Below the pieces are notes generated by a model. The model was not told the DNA's origin and ran no database searches. It saw only the letters and a list, made by a program, of their open reading frames with translations. Shown one piece after another: positions 23,331-33,051 of a DNA stretch of 64,000 nucleotides. The DNA lies in NCBI GenBank assembly GCA_017535315.1, contig JAFXUD010000047.1, positions 109,001-173,000 of the forward strand, read 5' to 3'. A program made the position numbers and the translations under genes. The DNA is from Victivallales bacterium. Lineage in GTDB: Bacteria; Verrucomicrobiota; Lentisphaeria; Oligosphaerales; Oligosphaeraceae. Position 1 is the first letter of the stretch. Every line of letters starts with the position of its first letter.

Positions 23331-26027
23331 TTACTCGATAATCAGGAACTCGTTCCAGTCGTTGATTGTCACGCTAATATCCCACTCGCCAGGATTCCCC
23401 GTGACGACGGCAGCACCATCCAGCGGAATTGTGCGGCCATTCGCATCAAAGCGCAACGCGACAGGCTTCTCTGCACGCCCCCAACGGGTCTTGTAGGAAA
23501 CGCACGAAACAATGCGCTCCTTGCCCTTGACCCAGCCGCGATGCAGTTCGACGGGGGTGATGGGATAGGAGTGGTTGATAGGGCCGTATTCACCGCCCTT
23601 CTCCCCATCAGACGGAAAGCTGTTGCGCACAGAAGTATGCACATAAAGTGCCCCGTGGCGCAGATAGGCTCTGACGCGGGCAAGCAGACGCGGACCGTTC
23701 TCCTCCTCCGCACGATGGGGACCATAGCCCATTGGCGTGGTGAGCTGGTTCATTACAACGCCCGACGCCTCTGGCGGGACAGTGTCAAGATTCTGCCTCC
23801 CGATGCCGTTTCCAGCCGCCTCGCAGAAATTCATATAGGGTATGGTCTGCATCTCGCGGGTTGTTGGCGCACCGAAATTGCACAAGGCCAGCTTCTTCCG
23901 CGAAAGGATATAACGTAGCCAGTTCGCACGGGCGGGGGCGGTCAGCGGCCCCAGATGGGTGAACTTCGACGCGATTCTGCCATTGGGCGAGACGGATATG
24001 GAGAAGCCGTCCCACCCCGTATGGATGATGGAGGTGGCTGAACTGAAGCCAAACATGTCCTGATAGACGCCGTCCAGTCCGACCTCGTCGAAAAGGAACT
24101 GGAACTCCTCTAGCCGCAGTTTGTAGAAATGGTTGCCGATGACGGGGTGAACCATCAACTTCAGGGCATCTCGTACCGCCCCGTCTTCGCTCTTGCCTTG
24201 ATAAAGTTCAATGCTGCCACTGGCTGTAAGCGTCGCAGAATCCTTGAATGGCGATTCCAAAATACGTTTGTTGTTGCCTGGCGTCGCTTCGTGCCAATTG
24301 AAGTCCTCTGGCGCTGGAGTGGTGAAATCCTCCTCCGTGACATAGTAGGTATAGGTCTCCAGGGAAGCCAGGAAAAGCGCGTCTGGAATGGCGGTGCGGA
24401 TGGTTTTCATCACCTGCTTCACGTGGTCCCTGTACTCTTCCCTGTTCCTGAAAGCCATTCCGTCCCAATAGTTGAACCAGGGATTGATGGTGAAAGTGCG
24501 TGCGTTGCGGCGTGCAAAATAGGCCTTCATCGCGTCGGGGTCTGCCGCAAGCCCACGGTAAACCTCGCTCCGCCTAAGGAGCGTGCGTACCGTGATGAAG
24601 GGTCCTGGCAATGTCACTTCAGGAACCTTCCAGTCGCGGCGCAGACGGTTCAAAAAATCAAAATAGTCCCCCTGCATCGGATAGAAGGTCATTTCGAAAA
24701 TGCGCTTGCCGCCTGCGGGAACGCCGATTCGCCTGCTCCCGAACGTGCAGAGATGGTGGGCATCGTCCCGCGGCTTCACCGTGGCCTCCAGGTGGCAGCG
24801 GAAGATGTCGTCCTCGACCACCCAGGCCAACGCATCCTCGCCAGAGCAAAACCAGCCAGTGGGGTTGGTGGGAGGCATACGGCTTTCTGATGCCGAAAGG
24901 GAGTTTTCCTCGCCATGTAGGCACCACTCCGCAATCGGCGTCTTCGGCAGCAGGTAATGGCTGAAGACCACGGCTTGGTCTTCCTGCGTCAAGTTGGTGA
25001 CAGAATCTGTCAGGCGGATCCGTCCATCGGGAAGTGTACTGACAGAACGCACCAGGCTGTAGAAGGCCCCCTTCGCCGCGACAGTGACCCCCTCGTTACC
25101 CTGCGTCACCGTTGTTTTCCATTGCGCCTCGCAGCCCTTGCACGTGCCAGGCCCCAGAAGGTTGTATCCCATATAGGGCTCGGCAGGATAGGCATAGAGC
25201 GAATTGAAAGCAAAATCGGCCTTTCCCGTATGCAAAACCAGCGAGCCACCATCCATGATGTCCACGCCAGGCAGACGAGCGGCGACTCCCCCCTGCACGG
25301 CAAACAATTCCTCCTCCAGCGCGGGCAGTCCGAAGCGGTTTTCGCTTTTCCAAAGAGCCTTGACTTCATCACCTGTCAGAGCTCGGTTGTAGAGGTGCAA
25401 ATTGGAAAGCACTCCCGAATAGCAGTTTTCCTTGCCAATCCGTCCCAGGTGGAAGCACTCCTTGTCATGGTCGAGCGTGACAGGAACCCCCTCTGTGCGT
25501 TCGGCATCCAGGCGTCCGTCAATATAGATACGCATGGACTTTCCAGGCGTGAAGGTGGCGACGACATGGTGCCAGGTGGTTTTGTCCAGCACGGTGCCGC
25601 TGAAAAGATTGGCGCCCTTCTGTGCTTCCTTGTCCTTGACCCTGAAGTGAATCTGCCCAGGACGGCTCTTGTTGTTGCGGATGCCGTAGGTGGCGTCGCT
25701 GCGAAAGCAAATCGCCCCCCAACTCTCGTTCCACCAATAGGCCGAAAGCCAGATGGCGATGGAGAACTCGCCATCGAATTCAATTGGCGGCAGGGTGACC
25801 TGCGCCTGCCTGGAAACCTTCATCCCGCCGAAGTCGATCAGATTCAGACCGTCTCGATTCATCCAGAAAGAACCCGTGATTTTGGCTGGCGGCAAACGGT
25901 TCAGGGCCTCCCTGGTCTCCGTCCCCTCTCCTTCGTTCAACGGATACCAGGCGACTTCGTCGGGCAGACTCAAAGCACTAGCCACGAACGACATCACAGC
26001 CACCAGTAAGATGACGTTTTTTCTCAT
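23331..26027 (-). CDS. Secreted LamG plus glycoside-hydrolase-like protein
   Basis: The 898-residue protein begins with a signal peptide (about 1-21). A LamG/concanavalin domain spans about 25-230 (WHHVVATFTPGKSMRIYIDG is classic). A beta-sandwich region follows, and then a TIM-barrel-like region containing VGLDGVYQDMFG, the counterpart of DGIYFDYLEG in its downstream paralogue. The domain order suggests an exo-acting glycosidase anchored to polymer through LamG (inference). GGAGAAAGC gives a ribosome-binding site for ATG 26027. Only 9 bases separate it from the downstream gene, whose ribosome-binding site overlaps this stop codon. Confidence 0.75.
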   Translation of the reverse strand: MRKNVILLVAVMSFVASALSLPDEVAWYPLNEGEGTETREALNRLPPAKITGSFWMNRDGLNLIDFGGMKVSRQAQVTLPPIEFDGEFSIAIWLSAYWWNESWGAICFRSDATYGIRNNKSRPGQIHFRVKDKEAQKGANLFSGTVLDKTTWHHVVATFTPGKSMRIYIDGRLDAERTEGVPVTLDHDKECFHLGRIGKENCYSGVLSNLHLYNRALTGDEVKALWKSENRFGLPALEEELFAVQGGVAARLPGVDIMDGGSLVLHTGKADFAFNSLYAYPAEPYMGYNLLGPGTCKGCEAQWKTTVTQGNEGVTVAAKGAFYSLVRSVSTLPDGRIRLTDSVTNLTQEDQAVVFSHYLLPKTPIAEWCLHGEENSLSASESRMPPTNPTGWFCSGEDALAWVVEDDIFRCHLEATVKPRDDAHHLCTFGSRRIGVPAGGKRIFEMTFYPMQGDYFDFLNRLRRDWKVPEVTLPGPFITVRTLLRRSEVYRGLAADPDAMKAYFARRNARTFTINPWFNYWDGMAFRNREEYRDHVKQVMKTIRTAIPDALFLASLETYTYYVTEEDFTTPAPEDFNWHEATPGNNKRILESPFKDSATLTASGSIELYQGKSEDGAVRDALKLMVHPVIGNHFYKLRLEEFQFLFDEVGLDGVYQDMFGFSSATSIIHTGWDGFSISVSPNGRIASKFTHLGPLTAPARANWLRYILSRKKLALCNFGAPTTREMQTIPYMNFCEAAGNGIGRQNLDTVPPEASGVVMNQLTTPMGYGPHRAEEENGPRLLARVRAYLRHGALYVHTSVRNSFPSDGEKGGEYGPINHSYPITPVELHRGWVKGKERIVSCVSYKTRWGRAEKPVALRFDANGRTIPLDGAAVVTGNPGEWDISVTINDWNEFLIIE

Positions 26028-26050
26028 GCTTTCTCCAAATCAGTTGTCAA

Positions 26051-26066
26051 AGCGCTGTTCCCCAAG
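26051..26066. repeat. Possible solo family A terminal repeat
   Basis: AGCGCTGTTCCCCAAG resembles the outer end of the family A inverted repeat (CGCTATGTTCCCCAAG). It lies in the 51-base gap between two genes of the minus-strand operon, and no second end is nearby. It may be a relic or chance. Confidence 0.3.
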
Positions 26067-26078
26067 TGGAAAAAACAA

Positions 26079-26834
26079 TCACGCCAGCCATTCGCGGGTT
26101 TCAATAAGCGATTCCCTGGAGGGTTTCAATGGGACATATTCAAGTCCAAGATAGCCTTGAAAACCCGCCTCGTCGATTTTGCGGCAAAGGAAGGGGTAAT
26201 TCTGTTCACCCTCCTTCATCTCATGGCGTCCAGGAATGCCCGCGGCATGAAAGTGGCCGATAATATCCAGATTGGTAAGGATTTTTTCAGTGACATTGCC
26301 TTCCATGATGCCAGCATGGTAGATGTCATAAAGACCTTTGACATTGGGGGAATCCACGGCACGGAGAACAGCCGCCAAGTCTTCGGAGTTGTCAATGTAG
26401 TAATTGGGGTGGTTGACAGCCGAGTTGAGCAGTTCCAGGACGATGGTGATTCCCGCGGCCTCCGCCATCGGCGCCGCGCGCTTAAGCGCCTCAATGATGT
26501 TCTTTGTCAACTGGCAACGCGTCTTCCCTGGGATGAAACTGCCAGAAAGGGCGATGACATTCCTGCACTCCAGACGTTTGGCGTCTTCAATGTCCTGCGC
26601 AAATGCCTGAAGGGCGGCATCATGCTTTGCATTGTCGGTAAGTCCATCCAGATGACTGGTGAAACTGGTAATGGTCATGTTGTGCGCCTGAGCCGCCTTG
26701 TGTATCGCATCTGGGTTTCGGTCTCCTAAACGCCAGAATTCCCCTGCGGAATAACCGCAATCGGCAACGGCGGCAAAGCGTTCTTCAAACGGAAGGTCAC
26801 GGAAAAACAGTTCAAGGCAAGGTGTCAGTTTCAT
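26079..26834 (-). CDS. Hydroxypyruvate isomerase-like sugar isomerase/epimerase
   Basis: The 251-residue TIM-barrel protein belongs to the xylose-isomerase-like AP endonuclease-2 superfamily. Metal-binding acidic and His residues lie in VLELLNS, YDIYHAGIM, GHFHAAGIPGRHE and LGLEYVPL, the pattern of the hydroxypyruvate isomerase (Hyi) branch. It is cytoplasmic. As first gene of an operon with two secreted hydrolase-like proteins it probably handles a keto-sugar or keto-acid released from their substrate (inference). The true substrate may differ from hydroxypyruvate because this family is often misnamed. Confidence 0.85.
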   Translation of the reverse strand: MKLTPCLELFFRDLPFEERFAAVADCGYSAGEFWRLGDRNPDAIHKAAQAHNMTITSFTSHLDGLTDNAKHDAALQAFAQDIEDAKRLECRNVIALSGSFIPGKTRCQLTKNIIEALKRAAPMAEAAGITIVLELLNSAVNHPNYYIDNSEDLAAVLRAVDSPNVKGLYDIYHAGIMEGNVTEKILTNLDIIGHFHAAGIPGRHEMKEGEQNYPFLCRKIDEAGFQGYLGLEYVPLKPSRESLIETREWLA

Positions 26835-26929
26835 GTTCTTTGTGGAGTGAAGGTTGGTTAAAGTTTAGTAGGTTACAACACGATTTTTGAACATTTCACA
26901 TAATATGACCATTCTGACCCAAAATACAA

Positions 26930-27143
26930 GTTACATTGTAACTATTCAGAAGGGGAGCATATTGGCACAGGTCGCCAGCTTTTCTGCGCCGTGCCGCTCC
27001 GCTGCGCTATGCGGCACGGCGCAAAGAAACCAGGGGTATCGCCACCCCGTGGGTTTCGCTCGCACCGTAGGCGCTCGCTTCACCCACGGCTATGCTCTTG
27101 CCGCCGCTACGCGGCTTTCCCTTCTGAATAGTTACGTTCCATT
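26930..27143. mobile_element. Family B MITE-like element, copy 2, with target duplication
   Basis: The element proper (26938-27135, 198 bp) has perfect 17-bp terminal inverted repeats (GTAACTATTCAGAAGGG and complement). It is flanked by GTTACATT and GTTCCATT, an 8-bp duplication with one mismatch. A 13-bp inner stem (26985-26997 with 27011-27023) carries a compensatory base-pair change relative to copy 1. It separates two divergent genes. Confidence 0.9.
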
Positions 27144-27184
27144 CTTGATTGTTTCCTTGTCTCCCTCTTGTGCAATAAAGCATG

Positions 27185-27212
27185 TTGAAAAAAACACCGA
27201 CGGAACTATTGT
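27185..27212 (+). promoter_or_regulatory. Putative sigma70 promoter of the GH20 gene
   Basis: TTGAAA (27185-27190), 16 bases, then TATTGT (27207-27212) form a modest promoter about 65 bases before the GH20 start, just outside the family B element. Confidence 0.3.
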
Positions 27213-27277
27213 AAAAGAAAGTCCTTTCTAGACCATAATCAAGAATCCCTTCCCCCCTTTTTCTCCAGGAGACGACC

Positions 27278-29770
27278 ATGTATCTCGGCCTACTGAACAC
27301 CCCGCAATCCCCCGTGACCATTTCATACTCCGTGCAAAAGATAGAAGACGGCGCAGTGCCAGCCTTTGAAAAGACGGGCAATCCATTGCTGGGCGAACAG
27401 GTGCTGGTGCGCTGGAACCAACTCTACCTCTCAGGCCTTCAGTTCACCTTCCGCCTCTCAGAGACCTCCTTTCTGGACACCATCGCACTAAAGCTCTCGC
27501 AAGGCTGCTCCGCCGAGAAAATCTCCGTCTATGACGATGCCGACGGGCAGCTGCTGGCCGTCTATGCTGCTGAGACGGGCAAGAAAATCACAGAGCAGGA
27601 GATTGAACTGACCGTGGCCGCTGATCTGGCAGCCTTCCGTCTGGTCATCGACGCCCCCTTCTCCGACATCGGCCTGGACGGCATCGCCCTCTATGGTGCT
27701 TGTGGCAAAGACCTCCCCATCTTCCCCACGCCCGTCAAAGAGGCCTTAGGTGCCAAAACCGTACCCATTGCCGATTTCACATGCATCGACAGCGACTGCC
27801 CTGAAAGCAAGCTGGCAGAAGCTGTCCTTCGAGAGAAGCTCGCAGAGGAATACGCCCTCGCCGCAAACGCCAGCGGCAAGCCAATCTGCTTCCGCAAGAA
27901 GCCCGCAATTGCAGCAAACGGCTACTGCGTGACGATAGCCAATGACGCCATCACCCTGGAGGCAAGCGACCCGCGCGGCTTCGTCATCGCGGCGGAAACA
28001 CTTTTCAAATCCATACGGGACAACGGCTACCCAATCGGCATAATCGAGGACGAACCCCGCTTCAACTTCCGCGGTGTCCACCTCTTCATTCCGCCAGCCG
28101 ACCAGTTCGACTTTGCAAGGAGGCTCATCAAGCACCTCATCTCGCCCATGGGCTACAACTACGTCATCCTGGAATTCGCTGGTGGAATGCGCTTTGACTC
28201 CCATCCCGAAATCACGGAGGCGGTCCTCCACGCCAAGCAGATGGCGCGAGAAGGCAAGTGGCCAGCCTTCCCGCACGGCGAGGTCGGCGGTAGCGGAGTC
28301 GCGGAAAAGGCGGATGTCGCTGCCTACATCGACTACATCCGCTCCTTCGGCATCGAAGTGATACCAGAAGTCCAAAGCCTCGGCCACGTCCAGTATATCA
28401 CCATCGCACACCCCGAAATCGCCGAAATCGAGAACACCGAAGAGGAGACCATCGACCAACGCTTCGCAGATGCCAACAAGGGGAAGTTCTTCGCGCACTG
28501 CTACTGCCCCTCCAACGAGAAATCATACGAAATCATCCTTGACTTGATGGACGAAATCATCGAGGTCGCCCGCCCCAAAGAATATGTCCACATCGGCCAT
28601 GACGAGGTCTATCAACTGGGTGTCTGCCCTGTCTGCAAGACAAAAGACCCCGCCGACCTTTACTACAATGACGTGATGCGCCTCCACGACCACCTGGCCC
28701 AAAAGGGCCTGAAGACAATGCTCTGGAGCGATATGATCCAGCCCGCCAGCTCCTACAAGTCCGTCCCCGCCCTCAAGCGTCTGCCCAAGGACATCATCAT
28801 GATGGACTTCATCTGGTACTTCCACCTTGGGAAGGACATAGAGACCCACCTGACCGAAAACGGCTTCCAGGTCATCATCGGCAACCTCTACTCCAGCCAC
28901 TACCCGCGCTTCGAGAAGCGCGTCCAGAACCCAGGCATCATCGGCGGTCAAATCTCCATGTGGAAGCGCATGGAGGAGCAGATTCTCGGACGTGGCGGCA
29001 AGTTCTACGACATCATGCTCACTGCCCAGATGCTCTGGTCCGCCTCCTACACGCACTGCCTCCGCTATGCCTACGACCGCATCTTGCGCCGCCTGACGCC
29101 CGCCCTGCGCGATGCCATCGGCAACCGCAAATCCCCAAGCCTGCTCCCCGCCCATACGGAAACACCGCTCTTCAAGCGGCAGGGCACACCCGACCCCGAG
29201 CGCGACGCAACTGGCATCGACCTCTCCCTTGACAATGCCTTTGACAGCCTGCTCATTGCACACGCCTGCCCGAAGGAAATCACGCGCATCCCATGGGTAC
29301 AGTTGGAGACGCTCGGCAACTACGAAGTGACCTACGCCGACGGCACAACCGCCCTCATCCCCGTCCAGTACGGAGGCAACATCTGCTACTGGAACCGCCG
29401 CCAGGGCGAGCCTCTGAAGCCCCCGTACTACCGTCACAACGGCTACATCGGCACCTACTTCGCCGACACCACCGAATCCCGCCTGCGCGACGGACGAATC
29501 GTCACCCTCTATCACTACGAGTGGCTCAATCCACACAAGGAGAAAGCCATCACCCGCCTCCGCTACATTCCCGCCCCCAACGCCAAGTGCGACATCGTCG
29601 TTTATGGAGTGAAAGGGATTCTTGAAAAAAGCAAATCTCAAAAAGCCAGGGAAGCCATGCAAAAAGCAAGCCAGATTGCGGCAGACAATGGTCTCTCTGA
29701 CATGTCTTTGGAAGATATTAACGCAGAGATAGCTGCCACCAGGCGTAAAAACACCTCAGTGGGAAACTAA
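27278..29770 (+). CDS. GH20-type beta-N-acetylhexosaminidase
   Basis: The 830-residue protein has a beta-sandwich start, a GH20b-like alpha/beta domain (about 150-255) and a GH20 catalytic barrel from about 265. The paired catalytic residues are Asp442-Glu443 in HIGHDEV. Upstream strands NFRGVHLF and IEVIPEVQSLGHVQY are typical of the family, which removes terminal GlcNAc or GalNAc with substrate assistance. There is no signal peptide, so it should work on imported oligosaccharides. CAGGAG precedes the ATG. An extra C-terminal domain of about 170 residues with YADGTTALIPVQYGGN is present. Fucose isomerase lies two genes downstream, matching a mucin or N-glycan context. Confidence 0.88.
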   Translation: MYLGLLNTPQSPVTISYSVQKIEDGAVPAFEKTGNPLLGEQVLVRWNQLYLSGLQFTFRLSETSFLDTIALKLSQGCSAEKISVYDDADGQLLAVYAAETGKKITEQEIELTVAADLAAFRLVIDAPFSDIGLDGIALYGACGKDLPIFPTPVKEALGAKTVPIADFTCIDSDCPESKLAEAVLREKLAEEYALAANASGKPICFRKKPAIAANGYCVTIANDAITLEASDPRGFVIAAETLFKSIRDNGYPIGIIEDEPRFNFRGVHLFIPPADQFDFARRLIKHLISPMGYNYVILEFAGGMRFDSHPEITEAVLHAKQMAREGKWPAFPHGEVGGSGVAEKADVAAYIDYIRSFGIEVIPEVQSLGHVQYITIAHPEIAEIENTEEETIDQRFADANKGKFFAHCYCPSNEKSYEIILDLMDEIIEVARPKEYVHIGHDEVYQLGVCPVCKTKDPADLYYNDVMRLHDHLAQKGLKTMLWSDMIQPASSYKSVPALKRLPKDIIMMDFIWYFHLGKDIETHLTENGFQVIIGNLYSSHYPRFEKRVQNPGIIGGQISMWKRMEEQILGRGGKFYDIMLTAQMLWSASYTHCLRYAYDRILRRLTPALRDAIGNRKSPSLLPAHTETPLFKRQGTPDPERDATGIDLSLDNAFDSLLIAHACPKEITRIPWVQLETLGNYEVTYADGTTALIPVQYGGNICYWNRRQGEPLKPPYYRHNGYIGTYFADTTESRLRDGRIVTLYHYEWLNPHKEKAITRLRYIPAPNAKCDIVVYGVKGILEKSKSQKAREAMQKASQIAADNGLSDMSLEDINAEIAATRRKNTSVGN

Positions 29771-29869
29771 TCATCTTTTTTTTACCGATCTTCCTTTTTT
29801 TCCCTGCCAATTGAGTTATATTTATCACATTTGCAACATTCTCCTCGCACAAACTCAACGGAGTACAAT

Positions 29870-31054
29870 ATGCCTGACATAGAGGGACGCATCAGACTGG
29901 GATTCATCGGAACCGCCAACCAGGGCCTCGGTAACCTCAAGAACTTCATGAAACTGGACAAGGACTGCGTCGCGACCGCCGTCTGCGATGTTGACAGCAA
30001 GAACATGGCAGCAGGAAAAGCCGCCGTCGATGAGTTCTACGGCAACTCCGACTGCAAGACCTTCCACGACTTCCGCGAACTTGACCGCTGGGACGGCATC
30101 GACGCAGTTGTCATCACCACCCCAGACCACTGGCATGTCCTCATGGCGGCGGACGCCGCGCGGAACGGCAAGGACATCTACCTTGAAAAGCCCATGACCC
30201 TCTTTGTCTCTGAAGGGCGCGCCCTCTGTGACATCATCAAGAAGACGGGGCGCATCCTGCAAGTCGGCTCCCAGCAGCGCTCCATGCCCATGTTCCACAA
30301 GGCATGCGAACTCATCCGCAACCGCGTCCTCGGCGACATCAAGTGGATTGAAGTCGAAATCCCCCCGAACAACAAAACCTGTGAAAAGAGCTGGTCTCCC
30401 ATGCCTGTCCCGCCCGAACTGGACTACGATTTCTGGCTCGGTCCCGCCCCCGAGGCCCCTTACCACGAGCAGCGCTGCCACTACCAGTTCCGCTTCATAC
30501 GCGACTATTCAGGCGGACAGGTCACCAACTTCGGCGCACACCACCTGGACATCGTCCAGTGGGCGCTGGACATGGACGCATCAGGTCCCGTCGCCGTGTG
30601 GGGCAAGGGGGAATATCCCGAGCCGCAGGAGCTTTTCTCCACTGCAAAGACCGTTGACTTCGGCCTCCGCTACGCCAACGGCATCGAGGTCCGTTGCAAG
30701 ACAGGCCAGAGCAAGGTAGTCTTCCATTGCGAAAAGGGCACGCTCGACGTCGATAGAAGCCGCGTCCTCACCGACCCGCCTGAATATGCGGACACGGTTC
30801 TGCCCCCCAATGCCATCCACCTCTACAAGAGCGACAACCACAAGCAGAACTTCCTCGACTGCATCCGCACCCGCCAGCAGCCCATCTGCACGGTGGAAAT
30901 CGGACACCGCTCCGCAACCTGCTGCCACCTCGCCAACATCGCTATGCTGCTTGGCAGAGAACTCAAGTGGGACCCAGCCGCAGAACGCTTCGTCGGTGAC
31001 GACGAGGCCAACGCCATGCTCACACGCCCCTACAGAGCCCCCTGGCACCTCTAA
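29870..31054 (+). CDS. Gfo/Idh/MocA-family oxidoreductase
   Basis: The 394-residue enzyme has the nucleotide-binding start RLGFIGTANQGLGNLKNF and the family's conserved EKPM motif (YLEKPMTLFVSEGR). The C-terminal alpha/beta domain contains GAHHLDIVQWALDMD. Members oxidise or reduce sugars with NAD(P), or use NAD in hydrolysis of glycosidic bonds (GH109-like), so the reaction is open. The frame extends to 29831, but ATG 29870 behind CGGAG and directly before the fold is preferred. A hairpin follows the stop and fucI starts 84 bases later. Confidence 0.88.
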   Translation: MPDIEGRIRLGFIGTANQGLGNLKNFMKLDKDCVATAVCDVDSKNMAAGKAAVDEFYGNSDCKTFHDFRELDRWDGIDAVVITTPDHWHVLMAADAARNGKDIYLEKPMTLFVSEGRALCDIIKKTGRILQVGSQQRSMPMFHKACELIRNRVLGDIKWIEVEIPPNNKTCEKSWSPMPVPPELDYDFWLGPAPEAPYHEQRCHYQFRFIRDYSGGQVTNFGAHHLDIVQWALDMDASGPVAVWGKGEYPEPQELFSTAKTVDFGLRYANGIEVRCKTGQSKVVFHCEKGTLDVDRSRVLTDPPEYADTVLPPNAIHLYKSDNHKQNFLDCIRTRQQPICTVEIGHRSATCCHLANIAMLLGRELKWDPAAERFVGDDEANAMLTRPYRAPWHL

Positions 31055-31059
31055 ACCCT

Positions 31060-31082
31060 GGTGTGCACGAAGTGCGCACACC
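31060..31082 (+). terminator. Hairpin between oxidoreductase and fucI
   Basis: GGTGTG-CAC (31060-31068) pairs with GTG-CG-CACACC (31072-31082) with a two-base bulge; ATTTTCC follows some ten bases later. It may be a weak terminator or an attenuator. Confidence 0.45.
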
Positions 31083-31138
31083 CTCCAGATTTTCCTCCCA
31101 TAATTTACCATATCCCCAATTTTAAGGAGCAAAAGACC

Positions 31139-33001
31139 ATGACCAGACCTGATTTCAAGAAGCTCGCCAACCCCGCACGTTCTTTCCAACAGGCGGACAA
31201 ACGCATTCTCGGACAGCCCGTCACCATCGCCATCACCCCCGTCTCCGACGGACGCCGCGGCGCATACGAAGACAATGTGGTGAAGACCTGGGCCATGGTC
31301 GAGAAGGTCTATGACCTCATCACGAAAAACGTCCGCCAACCCGACGGCACGCCCGTAAACGTCGTCGTCGCTCCCGAAATCGTCTATGGTGCAAGGACGG
31401 CGGCACGTGCGCAGGAATACTACGCGACGCAGGGCGTCAGCTCCAACATCTGGGTCGGCCGCAGCTGGTCCTACTCCGACGAACTGATGGGCGCCGCCCA
31501 GGGCATCGGCTCCAGCGAATGGACGCAGTGCGCATACGGCCTCAACCAGACCGACCGCCCTGGTGCCGTCTGGCTCAAGGCCTTCACCGCCGCCATGGAC
31601 GAAAAGAAACGCCCCATCTTCTGCGTCTATTCCCCCGACCTGGAAGACGAGAACGGCCCGCTCTCCGACTACGTGGCCAGCCGTCTTCTGCGCTTTGCTC
31701 GCGCGGCGGCAGCCGTCTCCTACATGCGCGGCAAGAACTATCTCTCGGTCGGCGGCGTGGCCATGGGCATCATCGGCTCCGACGTGCGCCGCAACGCCTT
31801 CCTGCACTACCTCGGCATGGGCACCGTCTCCGTTGACATGAGCATCCTGAACGGACGCATCAAGACCGAGTTCTACGACCACGAGGAGTTCAAGAAGGCC
31901 ATGGCCTTCTTCAAGAAGTTCCGCATGGAGTTCACGAACAAGGCCTCCGAGCGCCGCACGGGCATGACCGACCAGGAGTTGATGGAAACCTGCATCAAGA
32001 TGACGCTGATTGTCCGCGACCTGATGATCGGCAATCCGCGCCTGGCCGACAAAAAGATCGGCGATGCCCAGAAATTCTTTGCAGACGTCGAATACGCGCA
32101 GGGCGCGAACGCCATTGCGGCTGGCACACAGGGGCAGCGCCAGTGGACCGACTACAACCCCAACTTCGACGTAACCGAATCCCTGCTGAACAGCTCCTTT
32201 GACTGGCGCGGCTTCCGCCCAGCATCCCCCGTCGCCACGGAAAACGACTCCAAAAACGGCATGGGCATGCTCATCGCCAACCTCATCACGGGCGGCGTCC
32301 CGCAGCTCTTCGCGGACATCCGCACCAACTGGACCCCCGCCTCCATCAAGAAGGCCACAGGCGTCGATGTGGAGAAGATCTGCCCCAGGGGCATCATCGA
32401 CAAGCGCAACTCTGGCGCGGGCGCCCTCGAATACGCCACTGACATCTACAAGATCGCTGGCGCCAAATTTGACGCCGACGTGCAGGATGTCTGGCGCACC
32501 ATCTGCGATTCGCCCAAACTCCAGAAGGCCCTTATGAAGGCTGCCATGGAAAACACGACCTACATGAACGCCGCCCTCACCTACTTCCCAGGCGACGGCC
32601 TCTCCAGCCACTACACCACGCCTGGTGGCGCACCTGTCACCGCCTACCGCTACAACATGGTTGACAACATGCTCACCTGCTCCGTCGTCGAAGGTGAAAC
32701 TGTCACGCTGCCCAAGAAGGTGGCCAACCACATCAGCAAGGTCACCGACCCCACCTGGCCCGAAACCTACTGGACGCCTCGCGACATGACCTCCTTCGAA
32801 TACATGTCCAAGATCGGCCCCAACCACGACGCCAACTCCTTCGGCCACATCGGCGCCGACATGATCACCCTCAACGCCATGCTCCGCATCCCCGTTGACA
32901 TGCACAACGTCCCCGAGGACGACATCTTCCGCCCGACCATGTGGCAGCGCTTCGGCGGCGACGATTACAAGGCCTGCGCCTTCCTCGGCCCGCTCTACTA
33001 A
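31139..33001 (+). CDS. fucI: L-fucose isomerase
   Basis: The 620-residue protein matches FucI along its length (E. coli enzyme 591 residues). VATENDSKNGMGMLIANLITG aligns with the substrate-metal region of FucI, and FADIRTNW follows it as FADVRTYW does in E. coli. The enzyme converts L-fucose to L-fuculose in the cytoplasm. AAGGAG lies eight bases before ATG 31139; the frame is open further up to 31061 but without support. No fuculokinase or fuculose-phosphate aldolase is adjacent; an FGGY kinase lies 4.4 kb downstream. Placement after a hexosaminidase suggests use of fucosylated host glycans (inference). Confidence 0.9.
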   Translation: MTRPDFKKLANPARSFQQADKRILGQPVTIAITPVSDGRRGAYEDNVVKTWAMVEKVYDLITKNVRQPDGTPVNVVVAPEIVYGARTAARAQEYYATQGVSSNIWVGRSWSYSDELMGAAQGIGSSEWTQCAYGLNQTDRPGAVWLKAFTAAMDEKKRPIFCVYSPDLEDENGPLSDYVASRLLRFARAAAAVSYMRGKNYLSVGGVAMGIIGSDVRRNAFLHYLGMGTVSVDMSILNGRIKTEFYDHEEFKKAMAFFKKFRMEFTNKASERRTGMTDQELMETCIKMTLIVRDLMIGNPRLADKKIGDAQKFFADVEYAQGANAIAAGTQGQRQWTDYNPNFDVTESLLNSSFDWRGFRPASPVATENDSKNGMGMLIANLITGGVPQLFADIRTNWTPASIKKATGVDVEKICPRGIIDKRNSGAGALEYATDIYKIAGAKFDADVQDVWRTICDSPKLQKALMKAAMENTTYMNAALTYFPGDGLSSHYTTPGGAPVTAYRYNMVDNMLTCSVVEGETVTLPKKVANHISKVTDPTWPETYWTPRDMTSFEYMSKIGPNHDANSFGHIGADMITLNAMLRIPVDMHNVPEDDIFRPTMWQRFGGDDYKACAFLGPLY

Positions 33002-33012
33002 CCTGTCCTGTG

Positions 33013-33040
33013 CCCGAGGCTCGAGGCCTCGGGTCTTTCT
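33013..33040 (+). terminator. Hairpin between fucI and purD
   Basis: CCCGAGG (33013-33019) pairs with CCTCGGG (33027-33033), followed by TCTTTCT. It could terminate or attenuate transcription before purD. Confidence 0.6.
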
Positions 33041-33051
33041 GGAGAACAACC

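Noticed and set aside
30581..33049. Very long open frame on the minus strand opposite the oxidoreductase and fucI
   Set aside because: It mirrors the codon structure of genuine plus-strand genes (Gfo/Idh/MocA and FucI), has low-complexity Val/Gly/Asp-rich translation and no domain. It is a shadow frame of GC-rich coding DNA.
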